The notes under the pieces: generated by a model
What the model saw: the letters and a program-made list of their open reading frames with translations, nothing else
What the model was told of the DNA's origin: nothing
The model's database searches: none
NCBI GenBank assembly: GCA_002400085.1
Contig: DHEX01000097.1
Span: forward strand, 1-8,736
Reading direction: 5' to 3'
Length of the DNA: 8,736 bases
Source: Clostridiaceae bacterium UBA4839
GTDB taxonomy: Bacteria; Bacillota; Clostridia; Clostridiales; Caloramatoraceae
Shown here: piece after piece, positions 1 through 6,189 of the stretch
Numbering within the stretch: the stretch's first letter is position 1
Layout of the letters: each line of letters starts with the position of its first letter
Made by a program: the position numbers and the translations under genes

Positions 1-13
1 AAAAATTCAATGC

Positions 14-306
14 AGATTTAATACACTGCTGCGATAAGAAAAATATTGCCAGTTTGCACAGCTGTAGGGAACGGTCTTGACCGTTCCGTTGATGAACGAG
101 CGAAATTTGGGGGACGAAACGGTGCCAACACCCAGTATCGATTCCACTTTGTGGTATTTGCAGGACGATCTGAATTTGGGTGGCAAAACGGTCAAGACCG
201 TTCCCTACATTATTTTAATCCTAAGAGCTTCTACTTGCTCACTCTATGTTCATTCTATATATTTTTCTTATCTCCGCTGTAATTTGTTCATTAATAATTT
301 TAAATT
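14..306 (+). repeat. Interspersed repeat family 2, copy A, interrupted by a family 1 element
   Basis: The outer parts of this stretch recur at the right end of the window in the same orientation. Bases 14-38 match 8632-8656 with 2 differences in 25. Bases 236-284 match 8667-8715 with 1 difference in 49. The tail 276-306 matches 8707-8736 (one gap, one substitution) and, inverted, 6190-6220 (30 of 31). The ends of the core are inverted: ATAAGAAAAATAT at 34-46 is the exact reverse complement of 259-271, and flanking GC-containing bases pair imperfectly. The 147-bp family 1 element lies inside (63-209); without it this copy would be about 146 bp. It resembles a non-autonomous mobile element or palindromic intergenic repeat. 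No coding potential is credible; the small ORFs here are by-products of the repeat. Confidence 0.72.
63..209. mobile_element. MITE-like element, family 1, intact copy (147 bp, 23-bp perfect terminal inverted repeats)
   Basis: Bases 63-85 and 187-209 are perfect inverted repeats of 23 bp beginning TGTAGGGAACGG. Each end also contains a near-palindrome, AACGGTCTTGACCGTT, in which AACGGTC pairs with GACCGTT around a central TT, so each terminus can fold on its own. The interior holds two small hairpins, GGTG/CACC (121-124 with 129-132) and CCAC/GTGG (144-147 with 151-154), and an imperfect direct repeat around AAATTTGGG (103-120 and 173-190). There is no transposase and no convincing target-site duplication at 62/210. 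The left half recurs at 2302-2376. The structure fits a miniature inverted-repeat element that would need a transposase in trans; a folded intergenic repeat of the REP/BIME kind is the alternative. Confidence 0.75.
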
Positions 307-353
307 ACGAACTATATTATTAACCTAAATGTTTTTTTTGTTTACACCACAGT

Positions 354-381
354 TTGAAAAAAAGCTATTATTATATATAAT
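354..381 (+). promoter_or_regulatory. Predicted sigma-A promoter of fhs
   Basis: A -35 box TTGAAA (354-359, 5 of 6 to consensus) and a -10 box TATAAT (376-381, 6 of 6) are separated by 16 bp. Transcription would begin near 388 and give a leader of about 135 nt before the fhs start. The promoter lies just downstream of the family 2 repeat, so it appears independent of it. Confidence 0.6.
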
Positions 382-459
382 GTAATTAAGACTTTATTCA
401 TGGCTACCATCTGTAATATTCCATCTTTGTTTAAATGGGATATAAGGGATGCGAAAGTG

Positions 460-499
460 CAGCAAAATATTAGTGAATTTTCACAATTTGCTGTTTTTT
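460..499 (+). terminator. Terminator-like hairpin in the fhs leader (candidate attenuator)
   Basis: CAGCAAA (460-466) pairs perfectly with TTTGCTG (487-493). An internal loop follows (6 nt on one side, 2 on the other), then an inner stem GTGA (473-476) with TCAC (481-484). Six T residues follow at once (494-499). This is intrinsic-terminator architecture placed between the predicted promoter and the fhs ribosome binding site, so it would stop transcription before the gene unless disrupted. An upstream stem, ATTCCAT (418-424) with ATGGGAT (435-441, one G-U), and a small TGC/GCA hairpin (450-452 with 459-461) that overlaps the terminator's 5' arm could take part in switching. I see no conserved core of the THF or ZTP riboswitches. 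Confidence 0.5.
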
Positions 500-523
500 A
501 ATGAAGGGAAGGGAGTATTAATT

Positions 524-2194
524 ATGAAAACGGACATTCAAATTGCACAGGAAGCTAAGATGAAACCTATTATGGACATTACTAAAAAGTTAAATATTGA
601 TGATGATGATGTAGAGCTTTATGGCAAGTATAAGGCAAAGATTTCTCTTAATGCCTTTAATAAATTAAAGGATAAAAAGAATGGGAATCTTGTACTTGTC
701 ACAGCAATAAATCCTACTCCTGCAGGTGAAGGTAAATCCACAGTTACTGTAGGGTTAGGTCAGGCACTTAATAAAATAGGTAAAAATGCAGTTATTGCAC
801 TTAGGGAACCATCCCTTGGTCCTGTATTTGGTATTAAAGGTGGCGCTGCTGGCGGAGGGTACTCCCAGGTTGTGCCTATGGAAGATATTAATCTTCACTT
901 TACTGGGGATATGCATGCTATTACCAGTGCAAATAATCTTCTTGCAGCAGCTATAGACAATCATATACATCAGGGGAATGCACTTAGAATTGATTCGAGA
1001 AGAATTGTTTGGAAAAGGGTTATGGACATGAACGATAGAGCTTTAAGACAAATTGTAGTAGGACTTGGCGGTAAAAAGAATGGGTTTCCTCGTGAAGATG
1101 GATTTATGATAACTGTTGCATCTGAGATTATGGCAATACTATGTCTTTCTTCAGACCTTATGGATATGAAGGAGAGGTTTGGAAGAATTGTTGTAGCCTA
1201 CGATCTTGATGGAAATCCTGTTTACTGCAGGGATCTTCATGTTGAGGGTGCTATGACTGTACTTATGAAGGATGCTATAAAGCCCAATATTGTACAGACA
1301 TTAGAGAATACCCCTGCACTTATTCATGGAGGACCTTTTGCTAATATAGCTCATGGATGTAATAGTATTATTGCTACAAGGCTTGGGCTTAAATTAGGAG
1401 ATTATTTAGTTACTGAAGCAGGCTTTGGTGCTGATCTTGGAGCTGAAAAATTCTTTGATATCAAGTGCAGATATGGGAACCTTTCTCCAAATTGTGTGGT
1501 TATTGTTGCAACAGTAAGAGCCCTTAAACATCATGGCGGAGTTGCTAAAGAACATTTAAATGAGGAAAACTTAGAGGCTTTATCTAAGGGGTTTGAAAAC
1601 CTTGAAAAACATATTGAAAGTATACATAAATATGATGTACCTGTTGTAGTTGCAATAAATAAATTTACAAGTGATACAGATGCAGAAATTAAGCTTATAG
1701 AGAAAAAGTGTAATGAACTTGGAGTTGAAGTGTCCTTATGTGAAGTTTGGGCTAAAGGCGGAGAAGGCGGAATTGATCTTGCAAGGAAAGTTGTAAAAAC
1801 TATAAATGAAAAAAAATCAAACTTCCATGTACTTTATGATGAAAAGCTTCCTATAAAAGAAAAGATTGAAACTATTGTAAAGGAAATTTATGGTGGTGGA
1901 AAGGTTACTTATACAAAAGCTGCAGATACACAGATAAAAGAACTCGAAAAGCTTGGCTTTGATAAGCTGCCAATTTGTATGGCAAAGACTCAATATTCAC
2001 TTTCAGATAATCAGTATCTTCTTGGAAGACCAAGAGATTTTGAGGTTACTGTAAAGGAAGTTAGAGTTTCAAATGGAGCTGGCTTTATAGTAGCTCTCAC
2101 AGGAGACATCATGACTATGCCAGGACTTCCTAAGGTTCCATCAGCTAATAATATTGATATAGATGAAAATGGAGTAATAACAGGATTATTTTAA
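524..2194 (+). CDS. fhs: Formate-tetrahydrofolate ligase (10-formyltetrahydrofolate synthetase)
   Basis: This cytoplasmic enzyme joins formate to tetrahydrofolate using ATP, giving 10-formyl-THF for purine and formyl-methionine synthesis; in acetogens it also serves the methyl branch of the Wood-Ljungdahl pathway. The P-loop-like nucleotide site TPAGEGKST is at residues 65-73, followed by the family signatures EPSLGP (95-100), the glycine-rich KGGAAGGGY (105-113) and FTGD (126-129). The protein ends in the usual MPGLPKVPSA region. I chose the ATG at 524: it has GGGAG at 511-515 with 8-nt spacing, and it gives 556 residues, the usual family length. An in-frame ATG at 449 would add 25 unlike residues and read through the leader hairpin. 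The gene stands alone, with no folD or Wood-Ljungdahl neighbours, so an acetogenic role cannot be inferred. The leader suggests control by attenuation. Confidence 0.98.
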   Translation: MKTDIQIAQEAKMKPIMDITKKLNIDDDDVELYGKYKAKISLNAFNKLKDKKNGNLVLVTAINPTPAGEGKSTVTVGLGQALNKIGKNAVIALREPSLGPVFGIKGGAAGGGYSQVVPMEDINLHFTGDMHAITSANNLLAAAIDNHIHQGNALRIDSRRIVWKRVMDMNDRALRQIVVGLGGKKNGFPREDGFMITVASEIMAILCLSSDLMDMKERFGRIVVAYDLDGNPVYCRDLHVEGAMTVLMKDAIKPNIVQTLENTPALIHGGPFANIAHGCNSIIATRLGLKLGDYLVTEAGFGADLGAEKFFDIKCRYGNLSPNCVVIVATVRALKHHGGVAKEHLNEENLEALSKGFENLEKHIESIHKYDVPVVVAINKFTSDTDAEIKLIEKKCNELGVEVSLCEVWAKGGEGGIDLARKVVKTINEKKSNFHVLYDEKLPIKEKIETIVKEIYGGGKVTYTKAADTQIKELEKLGFDKLPICMAKTQYSLSDNQYLLGRPRDFEVTVKEVRVSNGAGFIVALTGDIMTMPGLPKVPSANNIDIDENGVITGLF

Positions 2195-2212
2195 AATTAA
2201 ATTGATTCTTTT

Positions 2213-2255
2213 AACAAGCCTTGGTTGCCATTTTAAGAGCCATGGCTTGTTCTTT
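2213..2255 (+). terminator. Probable fhs transcription terminator
   Basis: AACAAGCC (2213-2220) pairs with GGCTTGTT (2244-2251). The stem can continue by TGG/CCA after one T-T mismatch, around a loop of about 15 nt. It lies 18 nt after the fhs stop. The following tract (CTTTCC) is only moderately T-rich, so termination may be inefficient. Confidence 0.55.
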
Positions 2256-2260
2256 CCATA

Positions 2261-2300
2261 ATTGAGAATGGAGAATTGAGAATGGAGAATGGAGAATTAG
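2261..2300 (+). repeat. Purine-rich short tandem repeat (14-bp unit)
   Basis: Two perfect tandem copies of ATTGAGAATGGAGA (2261-2274 and 2275-2288) are followed by a half unit ATGGAGA (2289-2295) and ATTAG. The array stops two bases before the partial family 1 element. One strand is almost free of C. From memory, similar GAGAATGGAGAATTG strings are scattered in intergenic regions of many Clostridium genomes, but I cannot confirm that here. Confidence 0.75.
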
Positions 2301-2301
2301 T

Positions 2302-2376
2302 TGTAGGGAATGGTCTTGACCGTTCCGTTGATGAATGTGCGAAATTTGGGGAATGAAACGGTGCCAATACCCAGTA
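2302..2376 (+). mobile_element. Family 1 MITE-like element, left-half remnant
   Basis: This stretch aligns without gaps to 63-137 of the intact element, with 69 of 75 identical. Five of the six differences are transitions and one is A/T. It carries the left terminal inverted repeat (one change) and the first half of the interior, then the match stops abruptly after CCCAGTA. There is no right half and no right terminus. The break falls directly before the ATG at 2377, one of the candidate starts of the downstream lipoprotein gene. It is probably a decayed or deleted copy. Confidence 0.78.
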
Positions 2377-2403
2377 ATGTCAAGAGACTGGCACTTAAGG
2401 AAG

Positions 2404-3624
2404 GTGATTGATATAGTTAAGAAAGTTTTACTTTCGGTTTTAATTTCTGTTTTTCTTTTATCATTGGCAGCTTGTAAAAAGCAAGTACCTAAGGTAGAAG
2501 AGAAAAATAAACCAATAGAAAAAGTTGACCCTATAAAAGAACAAATAAAAACAATGACTTTAGATGAAAAAATTGGTCAAATGTTTATAGTAGGCCTCGA
2601 TGGTTATACAATTGGTGATAATTCAAAAGAGCTAATTGAAAAATACCATGTGGGCGGATTTATTTTATTCAGTGAAAATATTAAAAATTCAAATCAAATG
2701 TTAAATCTAATAAATTCACTTAAAGAAACAAACGCTAATAATAAAATTCCATTATTTATGGCTGTGGATGAAGAAGGCGGCCGGGTAAGCAGAATGCCCA
2801 AAGAATTAAAAAAGATACCCTCCAATAAAAAAATAGGTGAGGTAAACAGTGAGGAGTTTTCATTTAAATTAGGTGCTGCAATTGGAGAAGAAATAAAGTC
2901 TTTTGGATTTAATGTAGACTTTGCGCCAGTATTAGATATAAATAATAATCCTAAAAACTTAGTTATTGGAGATAGATCTTTTGGCAAAGAGCCAGATTTG
3001 GTAAGGAAGCTGGGAACTCAAACTATGAAAGGCATTCAATCTCAAAATGTAATTTCTGTTGTAAAACATTTTCCGGGTCATGGGGATACATCTGTTGATT
3101 CCCATGCTGATCTTCCTTTAATCAATAATGACTTAGAAAGGCTCAAAAGCTTTGAGCTTATTCCGTTTAAAGACGCAATAGAAAATAATGCCGATGGAGT
3201 TATGGTAGCTCATATACTTTTGCCTAAAATAGATTCTGAAAACCCAGCTTCATTGTCAAAAACAGTTATTACAGATATCTTAAGAGGAAAGTTAAATTTT
3301 AATGGGGTAGTTATTACAGATGATATGACTATGGGTGCAATTATGAAAAATTATAATATTGGGGAGGCAGCTTTAAAATCAATAAATGCAGGAAGCGATA
3401 TTATACTTGTGTGCCATGGTTATAATAACGAGGTAGAAATAATAAATGCTCTTAAAAAGGCTGCTGAGGATGGAATTTTAACAGAAGAGCGAATAGACGA
3501 AAGCGTATATAGAGTATTAAAATTAAAGCAAAAATATGATTTAAATGATAACTTAATAGATTCTGTAGACGTCAATAAAATAAATAAAAATATTGAAGAA
3601 GTTTTAAATGCTTATTTAAAATGA
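2404..3624 (+). CDS. NagZ-like beta-N-acetylhexosaminidase, glycoside hydrolase family 3, predicted lipoprotein
   Basis: Family 3 beta-N-acetylglucosaminidases remove GlcNAc from cell-wall muropeptides; in Gram-positives they act outside the membrane. Numbered from GTG 2404 (406 residues), a lipoprotein signal runs through IVKKVLLSVL to the lipobox LAAC with Cys24. A charged linker and a single GH3 TIM barrel follow. Visible motifs are DEEGGRV (122-128), GDRSFG (189-194), KHFPGHGDT (221-229) with DSH (232-234), which holds the usual catalytic His, and TDDM with the expected nucleophile Asp306. There is no C-terminal GH3 domain. The start is uncertain. ATG 2377 lies at the edge of the repeat remnant and lacks an SD; GTG 2404 overlaps the SD-like AAGGAAGGTGAT (2397-2408); that SD is best spaced for the in-frame ATA at 2413. 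Function is confident; start is not. I see no clear own promoter. Confidence 0.9.
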   Translation: MIDIVKKVLLSVLISVFLLSLAACKKQVPKVEEKNKPIEKVDPIKEQIKTMTLDEKIGQMFIVGLDGYTIGDNSKELIEKYHVGGFILFSENIKNSNQMLNLINSLKETNANNKIPLFMAVDEEGGRVSRMPKELKKIPSNKKIGEVNSEEFSFKLGAAIGEEIKSFGFNVDFAPVLDINNNPKNLVIGDRSFGKEPDLVRKLGTQTMKGIQSQNVISVVKHFPGHGDTSVDSHADLPLINNDLERLKSFELIPFKDAIENNADGVMVAHILLPKIDSENPASLSKTVITDILRGKLNFNGVVITDDMTMGAIMKNYNIGEAALKSINAGSDIILVCHGYNNEVEIINALKKAAEDGILTEERIDESVYRVLKLKQKYDLNDNLIDSVDVNKINKNIEEVLNAYLK

Positions 3625-3652
3625 GGTTGTGTATGAAAAATTTATATTTTTG

Positions 3653-3681
3653 TTGATTGATTGGCATAAAACTGCTAAAAT
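3653..3681 (+). promoter_or_regulatory. Predicted promoter for the ECF S-component gene
   Basis: TTGATT (3653-3658) and TAAAAT (3676-3681) are 17 bp apart. An overlapping alternative is TTGGCA (3661-3666) with TTTAAT (3685-3690) at 18 bp. Either would start transcription close to 3690 and leave a leader of about 80-90 nt. Confidence 0.42.
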
Positions 3682-3691
3682 AATTTTAATC

Positions 3692-3761
3692 GCCTGCATA
3701 TTATAGCGGGACGAATAATCAAATTTTAAAATTCAAATGTCCGGCATCCTTTGGAGCTGGA
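3692..3761 (+). promoter_or_regulatory. Structured 5' leader of the S-component gene
   Basis: Two stem-loops are visible. CCTGC (3693-3697) pairs with GCGGG (3706-3710), including one G-U, around an 8-nt loop. TCCGGC (3740-3745) pairs with GCTGGA (3756-3761), and inside it TCC (3747-3749) pairs with GGA (3753-3755) with a bulged A. The second hairpin ends three bases before the ribosome binding site GGAGGTG (3764-3770). Between them is the palindrome AATTTTAAAATT. I recognise no riboswitch class. The placement suggests possible translational control of a vitamin transporter gene, which is inference. Confidence 0.35.
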
Positions 3762-3775
3762 ACGGAGGTGTTAGT

Positions 3776-4345
3776 ATGGTAGAAACAAAAGCAGTGAAGG
3801 GCAGTTCATTCACTGCAAAAAAAATGACCAGAATTGCAATACTTGGGGCTATATCTGTATTATTAAGCGTTACACCCCTTGGGTACATCCCAATCAATCC
3901 TGTTATTCAAGTTACAATAATGCATATTCCTGTTATTATTGCAGCTATTGTAGAGGGAATGACGGGGGGAGTAATAGTGGGGCTTATTTTTGGAATTTCA
4001 AGTCTGATTCATGGATTATCAACCCCACTAGCGCCAGTCTTTATAAATCCTATGGTATCTATTTTTCCAAGAATAATGATTGGTGTTGTTTCGGCTTATA
4101 CTTATAAAAAAACTAAAAATGTTCCACTTACAGCTGCAATAGGTACTTTTGTAAACACAGCAGGGGTTTTATCTATGATTTATGTTTTTGCACCAGTAGC
4201 TTTTGCAAGTGTAAAAAATGTAGCTGTATCAGCTTTAGGGAAGATACTTCTTACAGTTGCAGTTACAAATGGAATACCTGAGATGATAGCTGCAGTTATA
4301 ATAGTAACTGCTGTTATGAAAGCATTAGCGAAAAAGATTAAATAG
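3776..4345 (+). CDS. ECF transporter S component, probably pantothenate (PanT-like)
   Basis: This is a 189-residue integral membrane protein with about six hydrophobic segments (roughly residues 20-36, 44-60, 64-80, 100-115, 122-140 and 160-185). S components capture a vitamin and deliver it to the shared EcfT/EcfA/EcfA' energizing module, which is encoded elsewhere. Near the N-terminus, in the first membrane segment, AILGA (21-25) fits the AxxxA signature that contacts EcfT. The start at 3776 has a strong GGAGGTG at 3764-3770 with 5-nt spacing; an in-frame ATG at 3737 lies inside the leader hairpin region and lacks an SD. The substrate is inferred from context: coaX, encoding pantothenate kinase, is next downstream, 58 bp away. 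Niacin or another vitamin remains possible. A terminator separates the two genes, so coupling may be partial. Confidence 0.85.
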   Translation: MVETKAVKGSSFTAKKMTRIAILGAISVLLSVTPLGYIPINPVIQVTIMHIPVIIAAIVEGMTGGVIVGLIFGISSLIHGLSTPLAPVFINPMVSIFPRIMIGVVSAYTYKKTKNVPLTAAIGTFVNTAGVLSMIYVFAPVAFASVKNVAVSALGKILLTVAVTNGIPEMIAAVIIVTAVMKALAKKIK

Positions 4346-4347
4346 TT

Positions 4348-4370
4348 GGCGGGCTGCAGCCTGCCTTTTT
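4348..4370 (+). terminator. Intrinsic terminator between the S-component gene and coaX
   Basis: GGCGGGC (4348-4354) pairs with GCCTGCC (4359-4365), with one G-U, around a TGCA loop. Five T residues follow (4366-4370). It begins two bases after the upstream stop codon. With only five T residues, some read-through into coaX is likely, because no strong coaX promoter is evident in the remaining 33 bp. Confidence 0.72.
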
Positions 4371-4403
4371 AAGTGCCAATAAATTAAAAGTGGGTGAATT
4401 AAT

Positions 4404-5180
4404 ATGTTATTTGTAATTGATGTTGGAAATACTAATATTGTTCTTGGAGCTTATGAAGGTAAAAAACTTCTGTCAGAATGGAGACTTTCAACTAATCCGC
4501 AAAAAACTGCTGATGAAAATGGAATGTTTGTAATGGGTCTTTTTGAAAAAGCAGATTTAAATTATAAAGATGTGGATGCTGCTGTACTTTCATCTGTAGT
4601 TCCAAATGTAATGTATTCTATTGAGCATATGATAAAAAAATATTTTAAAATAAATCCCCTTATTGTTGGACCAGGGATAAAAACCGGTGTAAATATTAAG
4701 TATGATAACCCAAAAGAAGTAGGAGCAGATAGAATAGTAAATGCAGTAGCTGCTCATGAAATGTATGACCGTTCCCTTATAATAATTGATTTTGGTACTG
4801 CCACTACTTTTTGCTCAGTAGGAAAATCAGGAGATTATTATGGAGGAGCAATTGCACCTGGGATAAAGATATCTGCAGATTCGTTGTTTGAAAGAACTGC
4901 TAAGCTTCCCAAGATTGAAATATTAAAGCCTCCTTCAGTAATATGTAAGAATACAGTTCAAAGTATGCAGGCAGGCGTGGTTTATGGCTATATTGGTGCT
5001 GTAGATTATATTGTAAAAAAGATGAAGCTTGAAATGATAGAGCTTGGAGAAGAGGAGCCTTATGTTGTAGCAACAGGGGGACTTGCCAAATTGATTGCTG
5101 ATGGCAGTGAAACCATTGATAAAGTAATTCCTCATTTAACTCTTGAAGGGCTTAGAATTATATATGAAAAGAATAAATAG
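4404..5180 (+). CDS. coaX: Type III pantothenate kinase
   Basis: The enzyme phosphorylates pantothenate with ATP, the first committed step of coenzyme A synthesis. Type III enzymes belong to the ASKHA (acetate and sugar kinase/Hsp70/actin) fold, need a monovalent cation and are not feedback-inhibited by CoA. The 258 residues match the usual length. Visible motifs are the N-terminal phosphate-binding DVGNTN (6-11), PGIKTG (90-95) in the pantothenate-binding region, GADR (107-110) with the catalytic Asp109, DFGTATT (129-135), GGAIAPG (147-153) and ATGG (223-226). The ATG at 4404 follows GGGTG (4392-4396) with 7-nt spacing. dusB starts 8 bp after the stop and its SD overlaps that stop, so the two are co-transcribed. 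With the upstream S component it makes a plausible uptake-and-trapping pair for pantothenate. Confidence 0.97.
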   Translation: MLFVIDVGNTNIVLGAYEGKKLLSEWRLSTNPQKTADENGMFVMGLFEKADLNYKDVDAAVLSSVVPNVMYSIEHMIKKYFKINPLIVGPGIKTGVNIKYDNPKEVGADRIVNAVAAHEMYDRSLIIIDFGTATTFCSVGKSGDYYGGAIAPGIKISADSLFERTAKLPKIEILKPPSVICKNTVQSMQAGVVYGYIGAVDYIVKKMKLEMIELGEEEPYVVATGGLAKLIADGSETIDKVIPHLTLEGLRIIYEKNK

Positions 5181-5188
5181 GTGATTGT

Positions 5189-6166
5189 ATGAATATTGGG
5201 GGATTTATACCGGAAAATAATGTATTTTTGGCTCCTATGGCAGGGGTTACAGATAAGGTATACAGAAGAATATGCAGGGAAATGGGCTGCGGATTTACAA
5301 TAACTGAAATGGTAAGTGCAAAGGGCCTTTATTATGGCAGTGAAAAAACAGAAGAGCTTACGGATATTGATGAAAAAGAAAGTCCTGCAGGAATTCAGAT
5401 TTTTGGAAGCGATCCATATATTATGGGCAATGTAGCTTCAAAAATAAGTAAAAGAGAAGATGTAGCTTTAATTGATATAAATATGGGATGCCCTGCACCT
5501 AAAATAGTTAAAAATGGCGATGGCAGTGCTCTTATGAAAGATATGAAGCTGGCGGAAGCTGTTGTAAGAGAAGTATGCAAGAATTCATCAAAGCCTGTAA
5601 CTGTTAAATTTAGAAAAGGTTTTGATGAGAACAGCATAAATGCAGTAGAGTTTGGGATTATGCTTGAAAAGGCAGGAGCAAAAGCTATAACGGTGCATGG
5701 AAGAACAAGAAGTCAGATGTATGAAGGAAAGGCAGATTGGGACATTATTAAAAAAGTTAAAGAAAAGGTAAAAATACCTGTTATAGGTAATGGAGATATA
5801 TTTAAACCCGAAGATGCTAAAAGAATGATTGAATATACCGGCTGTGATGGAGTTATGATTGCAAGAGGAGCCCTTGGAAATCCATTCATATTTAAAAGGA
5901 CTCTTCATTTATTAAATACAGGAGAACTCCTTCCTATGGAAAGCTTTGAGGAAAGAATTGATATGGCTTTAAAACACCTTCTCCTTGAAAATGAATATAA
6001 GGGACGAAAAGGTGTAATTGAAATGAGAAAGCATATTGCGTGGTACTTAAAGGGAATGGAAAACGCCGCCTATGTGAGAAATACTATAAATACACTTGAA
6101 GATGTGAACGAAATTCAAGAATTACTTTTAAATTACAAAAAAGAAGTAGGTAAACATCTTGAATAA
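5189..6166 (+). CDS. dusB: tRNA-dihydrouridine synthase, DusB type
   Basis: This FMN-dependent enzyme reduces specific uridines in tRNA to dihydrouridine using NADPH. It has 325 residues, the usual length: an N-terminal TIM barrel and a small C-terminal helical tRNA-binding domain. Visible are PMAGVTD (16-22) in the FMN site, QIFGSDP (70-76), DINMGCPAPK (96-105) with the catalytic Cys101, Lys140 in VKFRKG, VHGRTR (169-174), GNGDI (200-204) and ARGALGNP (225-232) in the phosphate-binding end of the barrel. RKH followed by WYLKGM in the C-terminal part is typical of the DusB/NifR3 group. The start uses AGGTGA, which overlaps the coaX stop, at 4-nt spacing. The coaX-dusB-greA-lysS order is common in Clostridium as I recall it. 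No strong terminator follows immediately. Confidence 0.96.
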   Translation: MNIGGFIPENNVFLAPMAGVTDKVYRRICREMGCGFTITEMVSAKGLYYGSEKTEELTDIDEKESPAGIQIFGSDPYIMGNVASKISKREDVALIDINMGCPAPKIVKNGDGSALMKDMKLAEAVVREVCKNSSKPVTVKFRKGFDENSINAVEFGIMLEKAGAKAITVHGRTRSQMYEGKADWDIIKKVKEKVKIPVIGNGDIFKPEDAKRMIEYTGCDGVMIARGALGNPFIFKRTLHLLNTGELLPMESFEERIDMALKHLLLENEYKGRKGVIEMRKHIAWYLKGMENAAYVRNTINTLEDVNEIQELLLNYKKEVGKHLE

Positions 6167-6189
6167 AATATATCAAACTTATAATTTGC

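Noticed and set aside
7..328. Three short overlapping open frames on both strands across the left repeat region
   Set aside because: They run across the inverted repeats of a non-coding element, have no ribosome binding sites worth noting, and their content is set by the repeat.
449..523. Upstream in-frame ATG that would extend Fhs by 25 residues
   Set aside because: It lacks a properly spaced SD, reads through the leader hairpin and makes the protein longer than the family norm. ATG 524 has a good SD and gives 556 residues.
388..523. THF or ZTP riboswitch upstream of fhs
   Set aside because: Tempting from gene context, but the conserved cores I know for these classes are not visible. Kept only as an unassigned leader.
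2316..2321. TTGACC in the element remnant as a -35 box for the lipoprotein gene
   Set aside because: No acceptable -10 box lies 16-18 bp downstream.
3636..3651. AAAAAT/ATTTTT hairpin after the nagZ-like gene as a terminator
   Set aside because: A pure A-T stem of 6 bp in AT-rich DNA, too weak to call.
3737..3775. Earlier in-frame ATG for the S-component gene
   Set aside because: It would encode part of the leader hairpin and has no SD, whereas ATG 3776 has GGAGGTG at good spacing.
4764..4777. GACCGTTCCC inside coaX resembles the family 1 terminus
   Set aside because: A 10-base match within a conserved coding segment (YDRSL) without flanking similarity; most likely chance.
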